Assembly (NCBI RefSeq): GCF_036370855.1
Contig: NW_026991372.1
Location: 310,001 to 374,000, forward strand
Reading direction: 5' to 3'
DNA: 64,000 bases
Source: Dromaius novaehollandiae
Lineage: Eukaryota > Chordata > Aves > Casuariiformes > Dromaiidae
The notes beneath the pieces are model-generated. The model searched no databases, was not told where the DNA came from, and worked only from the letters and a program-made list of their open reading frames with translations. A program made the position numbers and the translations under genes. Positions 11,301 to 21,230 of the stretch are shown piece after piece; positions within the stretch are counted from its first letter, which is position 1, and each line of letters starts with the position of its first letter.

Positions 11301-11896
11301 AAGAAGACAACCTTATGTGACTGTAATTTCCATATGAGAGTGAATAAAGATAAAATTGTAAACATATTTTCTGGAAAATCTTTTTCTTTCTGTGTATGGA
11401 AATACATTTTTGTGCATATTTCCAATAAAATGTAAAAAAAAAAAAGTAACAGTATTCTATTATCGTTGCCTAAAGCTTTTTTCCAGTTAGTGTGCATTTC
11501 AATTAATATATTTTAAATGTACAAGTATTACAGATAGCAATGTTAAAATATAAAAATTGATTTTTGAGTTACAAGCAACTTCCATTTAGATCCACATATT
11601 AAAATGTTTAAAAAATATCAATTAAAGACATCTTGAATTATTCTTCTCATCAGCCAACTCCTGGGAATTCATTAGCCAGGAACTTTCAGACATCCCCCCC
11701 ACCCAAATGTTTAATCACAGAACTGTATTCACAATTCTTATTTAGCTCACATGGTAAGACAGTGGCTTCTTGTTTATTCACTGTTCCTGTGACAAAAATC
11801 TCATATAGCATGTACAAGAACATCAGATACTTAGACTAACAGAAAATCAAACCACTAATCATAATTGTTAATTGCTATTGCTAATAAGCAGTCACA
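11300..11896. other. AT-rich spacer between the MROH gene and the macrosatellite
   Basis: This is low-complexity AT-rich DNA with several AATAAA hexamers (one at 11424-11429) and a 12-A run at 11434-11445. It may contain the 3' end of an old retroposed transcript. No convincing open frame or structural RNA is visible. The sequence changes abruptly to repeat-unit sequence at about 11,897. Confidence 0.45.
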
Positions 11897-12990
11897 GTGG
11901 CGCTGGGGTAGCACGTGTAGTGGAGGCTAAATGCAATAATACCTCGTTTTGATGTTGTTCTCTTATACGAAAGCACTTGGAGCAGATTAAGACATTTCTC
12001 GTCCTATTTTGTTTATTGAGTGGACCCTGATACTGGGGAGAAGCTGCCGTGAAGCAGACCTAGTAGTCAGCTTCCTTAGAGAAGGCGTCTTGTCCTGTAT
12101 TTGAGGGCTTCCGGTACGTTTTGACAGACAGTAGTGAGTGACGGGTTTCCTTTGGACCCCCCCGGGGAGCAGAAAGTTCTGCCGGGAAGGCAAAATGTTT
12201 CTTGCGGCTGGGTTGGAAGAAGCTGGCTGCTGATGCAAGGCAGTGACAATTCTGGGGAGTCGCGGGAAGTTCTGAAAAGACGGTCGTTCCCTTTACTAGA
12301 AGGCTATGCGCTTCGGTTCCTAATAGCTGTAGTAATGAAGCCAGGTAAGCGTTCGGGAGGAGCCCAAGCCACTTTTGCCTAGCGAGTATTTTGCAAGGGG
12401 GGCAGGAAAGCGCTGCGCCCTGCTCCTTGCTGCCCTCGCGTGTCTGAAAGGCGGCACTGCAGGCGGGAGGGGGGGCGCGCATGCGCATTGCGTTCCGGCG
12501 CGCTCACGGCTGCCCTCGCGTGTCGACAAGGCAGCACTGCAGCCGCCGGCGGCCACCGCTGCGTACGGAGACCGTTGCGGGCAGCCGGCGCACACGTGCG
12601 CGCTGCCGGTCGCCGCGTTGGCCGCTACTCTGCGCTCTCTCGGGGACGGGTAAGCGCAGGGGCCGCGCTCGTGCCCCCTGCCCGGTGCTCACGGACCGGG
12701 AGCGCTTTTCCCGAGAGGGCTTTTCCTTCTCGGTGCTTCCTGGGGGCGCGGGGACGGGCAGTGCCGTCTCGGAGCTGCTCCGCGGCGCTCTCTCCCCGGG
12801 GCAGCCCCAGCGCCTGCTCGCTGATGCCCGCCGCTCTCTCGGGCGCGGGCAGAGCAGCCTCGGGGCGCTCGCTGCTCGGCCTGAGCGCCGGGGTGGCGCG
12901 GCGGGCTGCGGTTGGCGCGCGGGAGCCGGCCGGCTGCAGCGCGGCGCTGCGACCACGCGAGGGTGGGGCCATTGCGGGTCTGGGCTGCCT

Positions 12991-13172
12991 CGCGCTGCGC
13001 TCCCCCCGCCCCTGGCGCTGCGCTCCCCCCGCCCCTCGCGCTGCGCTCCCCCCGCCCCTCGCGCTGCGCTCCCCCCGCCCCTCGCGCTGCGCTCCCCCCG
13101 CCCCTCGCGCTGCGCTCCCCCCGCCCCTCGCGCTGCGCTCCCCCCGCCCCTCGCGCTCCCCCCGCCCCTCTC
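12991..13172 (+). repeat. GC-box minisatellite, unit 1 (8 GC boxes)
   Basis: Seven repeats on a 23-bp period (CGCTGCGCTCCCCCCGCCCC then TCG), then one on the shorter 18-bp period that lacks CTGCG. Each copy contains CCCCGCCCC, the reverse of an Sp1/KLF GC box. Confidence 0.93.
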
Positions 13173-13183
13173 GCGCGGTCCTG

Positions 13184-13290
13184 GGCCGGCGCACGCGCGG
13201 TGCGGCGGCGCGAGCCCTGGGCGGCCGGCGCACGCGCGGTGCGGCGGCGCGAGCCCTGGGCGGCCGGCGCACGCGCGGTGCGGCGGCGGG
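13184..13290 (+). repeat. 39-bp minisatellite, unit 1 (3 copies)
   Basis: The core GGCGCACGCGCGG recurs at a 39-bp spacing (13190, 13229, 13268). GCGCACGCGC matches the NRF1 core. The period is a multiple of three, which is why long spurious reading frames cross it. Confidence 0.95.
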
Positions 13291-13600
13291 CAAGATGGCG
13301 GCGAGCAGGGCGGGTGTTTTCGCTGGACGGCGGCGGGCGAGGGCAGAGGCGGCCTGGAGTCGAGCATGTGGGGGCCGCGGTGAGGCGAGGCGAGGTGAGG
13401 CGAGCGTGCGCCTTCGGGTGGCCGCGGGTGTCGGGCTGTGTCCTGCCAGCCGGGGCCGTCGCTGCGTGGAGGCGGCGGGGCGGGGGGGGGGGGAGTCGGG
13501 CCGGGGGCCGCGCCGCGCGGCGCCGGGTCTGCGCGGCGCCGGGTCTGCCGGAGCGCGGCTCTGACTCTCCCTTTTGCGTGTGTCGCCTGTAGGGCCCCGG

Positions 13601-14832
13601 TTCCTCCCCAGCGCGGGCCGGGGCGTGCGCTCGCCCCTGCGGACGCAGCCTGGAGGAGTGTGTGGGGGGTGTCTGCGCGGGGGTCTGGATGTCTCTAGCA
13701 GCGGCACGGCAGCCTGATGCCTCCTCTCGTCTGGGACGCGGGGTCCTTGGGGAGTTCCCTGCTGCCTCCTCTGGCGTTCTCTGCGAGCTCATAGATCCCT
13801 CCACCTCCTCTCCTCCCCCCCCCCCCCCCGCCCCGCTCCCCTGTCTGGTGGGGTGGGAGACCGGTGGCTGCTCCCGCCGAGCTGAGAGCCACGTAGGGCA
13901 CCCCTGTGTGCTCACTACGCATCTGGGATGGCACCCCTGCCCTGAGGGCCCCGCAGAGTCCCACCCTTCCTGCAACCAGCCCCCCCAGAGCCATTAAACC
14001 ACCCACAAATCCTGCCCCAACACCCCCACAGGCCCCAAAATGCCTCCGAGCCCTGCCGCAATGTTGTCACTGACTCCAGACCTTCCCCTGCACTCTGTGC
14101 AAGGCCCCAAACATTCCTCAAACTGCTGCCAGACCCAGTGCCCGCAGCAGTGAGGCGTTCTAACAAAGATGGGGTGCGATCTGCGTCTCCGCCTCGACTC
14201 AGTCCCGCTTTAGAGAAACAGGAACTTAGAGCACTTCCTGGTGAAGAGTGTTGATGGGTGAATGTGCGGATGACAAAGAGACTTTTCTCTCTTTTCTTCT
14301 GAGCCGCCTCTCAGAAGCCTCTGTGTGTGCACGATGTGGCTGATCTGGGATAATCGTGCTGTGCGCAGTGCTTAAGGAGAACATTGCCCTAAAATGGAGG
14401 GCTAAGGAATAGCCTAAAAAACCTAAAAGGCTCGGGAAGAGCCAAAGAGAACACCGATGGGCTCTGGGAAGCCCCAGTGATGCTAGTGAAAACAGCGTGG
14501 CTTTTAGGCACCTCCTCAGAGCAGCAGCAATGTCTCGCTCCAGCCTATGGGGCAATGGGGACTCTTAATTACCGCCTTGAATTACCACAAGTGTTGCAAA
14601 AGCAGAAGGGACTAGGGAGCATGCAGAGCAGGTTATGGACTATATGTCAAGTTTAAACAAGCAACAAGCCCCTCTGCAAACAGAAACAGGTTTAGCCCTA
14701 AGTAATAGAGGAAGGTAGCTGTGAGTAACGTGAAGCGAAGCGGTGACGTCAGTCACCCCGAAAGCCTCGGAGAAGCGGACTGAAAATCTGGTACCCTCGC
14801 GGCCTCGGCAGTCTTTTTGGTTTGTTTGGCAG
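13601..14832 (+). other. Unit 1 segment between island 1 and the 933-bp array, with CRE
   Basis: It begins GC-rich with a poly-C tract (about 13,806-13,819) and becomes AT-richer. The perfect CRE TGACGTCA lies at 14744-14751. The wider GGTGAC-GTCA-GTCACC also forms an inverted repeat. A donor (GTGAGT, 14721) and a strong acceptor (14832) bracket the CRE in a potential 112-nt intron. Short open frames here (for example 14226-14555, minus) are recurrent but unsupported. The same segment recurs in units 2-6. Confidence 0.6.
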
Positions 14833-17800
14833 GGTAGCCCACCGAAGGGGGACATCTCGAAGAGAAGCAGCAAGACCTGGGGATCCGGTGGTTCATTTTG
14901 GTCGTCGCCTGTGAGGCCAGCATGCAAGAGTAAGAGGAAGCTAGGAGCAGTCTCAAAAAGGTAATAGGTCTGAAAGGGAGACAGGCAAATCGAGGGCTGT
15001 CGTTCCTCCACGTAGTTAAAGACCGAGAGAGTTGTCGGTTAAGCGCATGCATACGAGGGTTTGCGAACAGTAACAATAACACTGAAGCGGAATAAAAATA
15101 GGGTTTCGTGGAAGATGGCGTTAGGAAGGTATTAGGCGACGTGCCCGCCTGCCTAATAACCTAGCCCTAATTGCTGTGTGTAACGTTTCCAGACCGTTTA
15201 CCCTGCAACGTATGGTGCAAAGTGCCGTATTAAGACCTTTCCCTTAAGGAAAAGAAGAAGAAAAAAAGAAAAACAAGGGGGAAAAAGAAAACAGGGTAAA
15301 GAGAAAAAGATCATGCATAAACCTAAGCGTTTCACTGGAAGTAAAACGCGAGTTTATCGCTTCCTTACAGAGGTGGAACCAAGGACAGCAAATGCTGACG
15401 AGGAGAAGAGACGGACGAGCGTTTGCTTGCGGTTAATACCGAAGGGACGGGATGAAACAAGGAAGCCAGAATGCAGCGGCCCCTCGATATCACCAGGAAC
15501 TGCTACAGGAGGAGGCGTTCTGGCACGGGTAACTAGGGTAAGTATGGCTAATGACCGTTAGCAGTTATTTCGGCCTCCCCGAGGCAGCGCTGAGGACTGA
15601 GTAACCCGTTCCTGCCCTGTGGCTGCTGTTCCCTGTATCTGCCTTAGCTTTGCTTTGGCTGTTTCTCTTTTGTTTTGTTATCGTACACGCAGCTACGGAA
15701 AGGAATAGATGTCATACTTACTTTTTTAGATTAATTGCCACGGCTGAAGTTGAAGAGACCAAGAAACGTAAGCCGCGAAGGGGCACATCTTGAAGAGAGG
15801 GGGCTAGACCTAGCGATGCAGTTGTTCGTTTTGGTCGTCGCCTGTGAGGCCAGCATGCAAGAGTAAGAGGAAGCTAGGAGCAGTCTCAAAAAGGTAATAG
15901 GTTTGAAAGGGAGACAGGCAAATCGAGGGCTGTCGTTCCTCCACGTAGTTAAAGACCGAGAGAGTTGTCGGTTAAGCGCATGCATACGAGGGTTTGCGAA
16001 CAGTAACAATAACACTGAAGCGGAATAAAAATAAGGTTTCGTGGAAGATGGCGTTAGGAAGGTATTAGGCGACGTGCCCGCCTGCCTAATAACCTAGCCC
16101 TAATTGCTGTGTGTAACGTTTCCAGACCGTTTACCCTGCAACGTATGGTGCAAAGTGCCGTATTAAGACCTTTCCCTTAAGGAAAAGAAGAAGAAAAAAA
16201 GAAAAAAAAGGGGGAAAAAGAAAACAGGGTAAAGAGAAAAAGATCATGCATAAACCTAAGCGCTTCACTGGAAGTAAAACGCGAGTTTATCGCTTCCTTA
16301 CAGAGGTGGAACCAAGGACAGCAAATGCTGACGAGGAGAAGAGACGGACGAGCGTTTGCTTGCGGTTAATACCGAAGGGACGGGATGAAACAAGGAAGCC
16401 AGAATGCAGCGGCCCCTCGATATCACCAGGAACTGCTACAGGAGGAGGCGTTCTGGCACGGGTAACTAGGGTAAGTATGGCTAATGACCGTTAGCAGTTA
16501 TTTCGGCCTCCCCGAGGCAGCGCTGAGGACTGAGTAACCCGTTCCTGCCCTGTGGCTGCTGTTCCCTGTATCTGCCTTAGCTTTGCTTTGGCTGTTTCTC
16601 TTTTGTTTTGTTATCGTACACGCAGCTACGGAAAGGAATAGATGTCATACTTACTTTTTTAGATTAATTGCCACGGCTGAAGTTGAAGAGACCAAGAAAC
16701 GTAAGCCGCGAAGGGGCACATCTTGAAGAGAGGGGGCTAGACCTAGCGATGCAGTTGTTCGTTTTGGTCGTCGCCTGTGAGGCCAGCATGCAAGAGTAAG
16801 AGGAAGCTAGGAGCAGTCTCAAAAAGGTAATAGGTTTGAAAGGGAGACAGGCAAATCGAGGGCTGTCGTTCCTCCACGTAGTTAAAGACCGAGAGAGTTG
16901 TCGGTTAAGCGCATGCATACGAGGGTTTGCGAACAGTAACAATAACACTGAAGCGGAATAAAAATAAGGTTTCGTGGAAGATGGCGTTAGGAAGGTATTA
17001 GGCGACGTGCCCGCCTGCCTAATAACCTAGCCCTAATTGCTGTGTGTAACGTTTCCAGACCGTTTACCCTGCAACGTATGGTGCAAAGTGCCGTATTAAG
17101 ACCTTTCCCTTAAGGAAAAGAAGAAGAAAAAAAGAAAAACAAGGGGGAAAAAGAAAACAGGGTAAAGAGAAAAAGATCATGCATAAGCCTAAGCGTTTCA
17201 CTGGAAGTAAAACGCGAGTTTATCGCTTCCTTACAGAGATGGAACCAAGGACAGCAAATGCTGACGAGGAGAAGAGACGGACGAGCGTTTGCTTGCGGTT
17301 AATACCGAAGGGACGGGATGAAACAAGGAAGCCAGAATGCAGCGGCCCCTCGGTATCACCAGGAACTGCTACAGGAGGAGGCGTTCTGGCACGGGTAACT
17401 AGGGTAAGTATGGCTAATGACCGTTAGCAGTTATTTCGGCCTCCCCGAGGCAGCACTGAGGACTGAGTAACCCGTTCCTGCCCTGTGGCTGCTGTTGCCT
17501 GTATCTGCCTTAGCTTTGCTTTGGCTGTTTCTCTTTTGTTTTGTTATCGTACACGCAGCTACGGAAAGGAATAGATGTCATACTTACTTTTTTAGATTAA
17601 TTGCCACGGCTGAAGTTGAAGAGACCAAGAAACGTAAGCCGCGAAGGGGCACATCTTGAAGAGAGGGGGCTAGACCTAGCGATGCAGTTGTTCGTTTTGG
17701 TCGTCGCCTGTGAGGCCAGCATGCAAGAGTAAGAGGAAGCTAGGAGCAGTCTCAAAAAGGTAATAGGTCTGAAAGGGAGACAGGCAAATCGAGGGCTGTC

Positions 17801-18405
17801 GTTCCTCCACGTAGTTAAAGACCGAGAGAGTTGTCGGTTAAGCGCGTGCATACGAGGGTTTGCGAACAGTAACAATAACACTGAAGCGGAATAAAAATAA
17901 GGTTTCGTGGAAGATGGCGTTAGGAAGGTATTAGGCGACGTGCCCGCCTGCCTAATAACCTAGCCCTAATTGCTGTGTGTAACGTTTCCAGACCGTTTAC
18001 CCTGCAACGTATGGTGCAAAGTGCCGTATTAAGACCTTTCCCTTAAGGAAAAGAAGAAGAAAAAAAGAAAAACAAGGGGGAAAAAGAAAACAGGGTAAAG
18101 AGAAAAAGATCATGCATAAGCCTAAGCGTTTCACTGGAAGTAAAACGCGAGTTTATCGCTTCCTTACAGAGATGGAACCAAGGACAGCAAATGCTGACGA
18201 GGAGAAGAGACGGACGAGCGTTTGCTTGCGGTTAATACCGAAGGGACGGGATGAAACAAGGAAGCCAGAATGCAGCGGCCCCTCGGTATCACCAGGAACT
18301 GCTACAGGAGGAGGCGTTCTGGCACGGGTAACTAGGGTAAGTATGGCTAATGACCGTTAGCAGTTATTTCGGCCTCCCCGAGGCAGCGCTGAGGACTAAG
18401 TAACC
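14833..18405 (+). repeat. Nested 933-bp repeat array, unit 1 (about 3.8 copies)
   Basis: The period is exactly 933 bp (for example TTTTGGTCGTCG at 14896 and 15829). The first copy has a divergent first ~70 bp, and the last ends at GAGGACTAAGTAACC where internal copies read GAGGACTGAGTAACCCG. Each full copy holds exon-like block A (164 nt, CTTTTTTAG...AAAAAG|GTAATA), an AATAAA, a YY1-like AAGATGGCG, a hairpin, a ~65-nt purine tract and exon-like block B (167 nt, TTACAG...AGG|GTAAGTAT). Blocks: A 14833-14960, 15730-15893, 16663-16826, 17596-17759; B 15371-15537, 16304-16470, 17237-17403, 18170-18336. Confidence 0.95.
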
Positions 18406-19640
18406 TGAGGGGCTCTGGCCTGGGTTGGGGCAGAAGTGCAGGCAGGCGGGATCAGGCATTTTGCTCTCAGCTCTCCGAGCTGAATCCTAGCCCTGAAGGA
18501 AAAAGCACTGGGGGGAGGCTACTCGGACACCTGCCATGTCGAGGGCAGGGGCAGGAGCTGACCCTTCCCCGACGGACGTACGTACGGACAGACGCTGGTG
18601 CGGCGGTGACTCTTTGGATATCGTAGGTAAGGGGAGGCACGCTGGTGCCGAGCTCCAGGGCGGTTTGCCTGAACACGATGCCTGAGGCAGGAGGTTATGC
18701 ATTGTGTCCGGGGCTGGGAGCTGGTCCCCGAGTCCCATGTACTTGGGAGTGCCTGCACTTGCCAGGGAGCCCGGTGCTGTTCCCAGAGCTGCGGGGAATT
18801 TCCCTTGCGTTGCCTGGACCCTCGGGGCTCTTGGGGGTGTTTCCCCTCATCGCGAGGGCTGCCAGAGCCCCTCCAGGGCTGCGTGAGGTCCCCGAACCGC
18901 TCCCGGATTTGCTTTTGGCACTCCGCAGTGTCGCTCGTGTGCCTGGGGCAGCCTGCAGGCGCCATCCTGTCAGCCGCGTTGAGCCCTGCGGCGTGCCTGG
19001 TGACCCCTCTGGTGTGCGCCAAGGCCCTTCCTCTGTATTTTGGTCTGCCCCAGAGCCCTGCACTTGCCCTCTGATGCCCTCAGGACCCCTCAGTTCACAT
19101 TCTGGGTTGCCCCCGAGCCCTCTGCGTGCCTTTCGGTGCGCCCCGTGGCCCCGTGTGTGTTTTGCGGCACGCCGCAGAGGTCTCTGTTTAGCTTTTTCTC
19201 CTGTCCTGGAGTTTTCTGGGTGCTTCTGGGTGTGCCCCAGGGCCCTCCTTTTGGTGCCCCCCGAGTCACTCTGTTTGCTCTATCGTTGTTCTTTTTTTTT
19301 TTTTTTTTTTCTTGACTTGTGTTGCACCCAGAGCTCTCGATTTGTTCTTTTGTGCTCCGCATACTCCCCTTTCCGCACTCTACACCCCAGGCAGGGCTCT
19401 CCCTTCAGCTCTCAGCAAGCTGCTGTCAGGAGAGTGGGGGTGCCTCTGCTGCCCTGGCAGCCCCAGCTGTCCCTGAAGGGGCTGATGGCCAGGCCCCCTG
19501 CCCAGTTCCTGCAGGCCCACAGCTGCGGGCCCTGGGGCTGGGATGAATGCCAGGGGGAGCTGGGTGGCAGGACAGGCCCCAGGTGGGGCTGATGGCAAGG
19601 GCAGGCCCACATTTGGGGGCTGGGGCTGCAGTTGGGGGGA
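18406..19640 (+). other. Unit 1 poly-T segment between the 933-bp array and island 2
   Basis: Non-repetitive at first, with a candidate exon 18471-18626. It then contains degenerate ~30-bp tandem motifs of the type TGCCCC-AG-CCCT (about 18,990-19,280) and a T run at 19292-19310. A 315-codon open frame crosses it in unit 1, but it is cut short or altered by T-run length in other units. Equivalent segments: 27412-28646, 35625-36861, 47376-48610 and 56486-57724. Confidence 0.5.
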
Positions 19641-20540
19641 GCTGGCGCTGGGGCAGGAGCTGGGCAGCGGAGCTGCCACGGAGCACGGCCCTTCGGGACC
19701 AGCCCGGCGGCCGCCCCGCGGAGGAGGTGAGCGGGGCCGGGGGAGGCGCACTGCAGGCTGCGGGTCCCGCATGTGCCGGGGGTCCCGGCGGCTGGGAGCG
19801 TCCCGGGGCCACGGAGGCGGGGGGAGGAAGGGGGTGCGCCGGGGCTGTGGTGCGGTTTACTGCGCGGTCGGAGGAGCGCGGGGGGGGGGGGGGTCTCCTG
19901 TGTCAGCTCGGGAGCGTGTCGGGGAGCGGGGGGAGGAGGGTCGTGGAGGGGCGGGGGCAGTGTCGGAGCTGAGGCGGGGCCGGTCGCGGGGGTGTCGGGG
20001 GAGCCCCGGGCCGGTGGTGGGGCCGGCGGGGCCGCGCTCGGGGCTCTGCGGCCGTTTCCGGGGGGACAGGGGGGAAGGGGAAGGGGGGCGGGACGGAAAG
20101 GAACGGAATGTGCCGAGGGTCAAAGGTGCCCCAGCGCTGCGGGTGGGGGGCGGGAGTTGGGGTGCGGGACTGCGGGGAGCCGTAGCTTTCGGCGCGGCAT
20201 GCCGGGAGCAGTAGTCTTCCGGCACTGGGCTTCCGGTGGGGCATGTTCTGAGCGCGGCATGCTGGGAGCGGTAGTCTTCCGGCACTGGGCTTCCGGGCGG
20301 CCATGTTGCTTGGCATGGCATGCCGGGAGCAGTAGTCTTCCGGCACTGGGCTTCCGGGCCGCCCTTCTCGCGTGCACGGTATGCTGGGAGGTGTAGTCGT
20401 CTCAGGCGGGGCTACTGGGTGACCATGCTGCGCCTCTCGAGGTGGCCCCGCGGGGGGGGCGGCGGCGGCAGGTCCCTGCCAGCGGGGTTCCCAGCGGGTG
20501 GCCGCGTGGCAGGCCAGGAGCTGTAGTGCCCGCTGGGTCT
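19640..20540. promoter_or_regulatory. Unit 1 CpG island 2: ZNF143/THAP11, ETS and YY1-like sites
   Basis: A CpG-rich block with a donor GAG|GTGAGC at 19727, a G-quadruplex-prone purine stretch near 20,059-20,090 and a poly-G tract at about 19,880. Four ZNF143-type motifs lie at 20197-20398. CTTCCGG (ETS/GABPA) occurs twice between successive motifs. GCGGCCATGTTG at 20297-20308 resembles YY1 in the minus orientation. This combination is typical of housekeeping, often bidirectional, promoters. Confidence 0.6.
20197..20398 (-). promoter_or_regulatory. ZNF143/THAP11 (SBS) motif array, unit 1
   Basis: Four copies of GCATGCYGGGAGNNGTAGTC at 20197, 20257, 20318 and 20379 (the last begins GTATG). 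The reverse complement is GACTAC...CTCCCAGCATGC, the ZNF143/Staf-type element. Spacing is 60, 61 and 61 bp. A degenerate fifth copy (GGGGAGCCGTAGC) lies just upstream at about 20,175. Confidence 0.75.
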
Positions 20541-20826
20541 GTTCCTTACTGGACATGTGTCACTCACGCCTGAGTCCCCACAGGTCACGGGGGACAGTGG
20601 AATGCCCCTGTTTTTCCCCGGTACAGGGCAGGAAGTGTTTTCCATCTCCGATGGTGTTGCAAGACAACCTTGGAAGCTCAGAAAGAGTGTTCCTGCTGTT
20701 TAAACTAGGCAGATGAGGAGGAACCCCCCCCCCCCATTTCCTGGGAGGAAATAATTCTTTAATCAAGGCCATGCTAGAAGTGCTAAAGCCTTAAAGAAAC
20801 AGTAAATCAAAATGTTTTGTTTTCTA

Positions 20827-21230
20827 TGTAGACGTTGCCAATTTAGCAAAGGAATTCGAGGTATCCCCGAACTGAACTGTCCTCATTATAATACAAGAAA
20901 ATCACGCCCATAGGTCAGAAAGACCTGTGCCCGGGTGAAGACCCCTCCCCTGAGCATGCGTAGTTTTAAAATGGTGTGTAAGCAATATTAGAATTGTATG
21001 TAAATCACTAACCAACCGGTGTAAGAGGGAAAGTTGCAAACCTTGCAACTTGTATAAATGCTACTTGGAAAGCCGGGGGGGTGGGGGGGGGGGGGAAGTT
21101 GCGCTTGATTTGTGGGGAAAACACCGAGCAGCCAGGCTTGCACAACTCTGAAATAAATAAGCAAATGTCTCTCCTGAGCGTGTCATTATTGGCTTAGTGC
21201 ACAGCGGGCAACGAATCCGCTTTTCGGACA
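20827..21230 (+). mobile_element. LTR-like element (solo LTR of endogenous retrovirus type), unit 1
   Basis: About 400 bp that could begin TGTAGACG and end TTCGGACA, matching TG...CA ends. It has an AT-rich U3-like part, a TATA box (TATAAATG, 21053-21060), then AATAAATAA at 21152 and a short U5-like part. The 7-bp inverted repeat GTTGCAA-ACC-TTGCAAC precedes the TATA box. No gag, pol or env frame is present. I cannot find a target-site duplication, so the borders are approximate and an LTR origin is an inference. Confidence 0.5.

Larger units (their letters stand above)
12420..13600 (+). promoter_or_regulatory. Unit 1 CpG island 1: NRF1, GC boxes, YY1; likely + strand promoter
   Basis: Very CpG-rich DNA. 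A perfect NRF1 palindrome (CGCGCATGCGCA) is at 12476-12487. GC boxes fill 12991-13172, NRF1-like cores fill 13184-13290, and a full YY1 motif CAAGATGGCGGC is at 13291-13302. Known YY1 promoters place this motif just downstream of the start site in this orientation. Consensus-like donors follow at 12650 (GTAAGCG) and 13380 (GTGAGGC), and an acceptor (CGCCTGTAG) lies at 13583-13592. I infer + strand transcription; the start site is not proven. Confidence 0.65.

Noticed and set aside
15731-16015. 94-codon minus-strand frame in each 933-bp repeat
   Set aside because: It overlaps block A and its donor on the opposite strand, and is conserved only because the repeats are recent copies. No family is recognised.
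14833-18405. CRISPR array or bacterial repeat
   Set aside because: The repeats are long, directly adjacent and without unique spacers; the context is clearly vertebrate.
19548-19566. CTCF-like site (TGCCAGGGGGAGCTG) in the island 2 approach
   Set aside because: It lacks the CC of the 5' part and the C after the G run, and it is further degraded in units 4 and 5 (CCAGGTGGAG).
18645-19592. 315-codon + strand frame between the 933-bp array and island 2
   Set aside because: It runs through a poly-T tract whose length shifts the frame between units (277 and 224 codons in units 3 and 5), has no recognisable domain and lies in degenerate GC-rich repeats.
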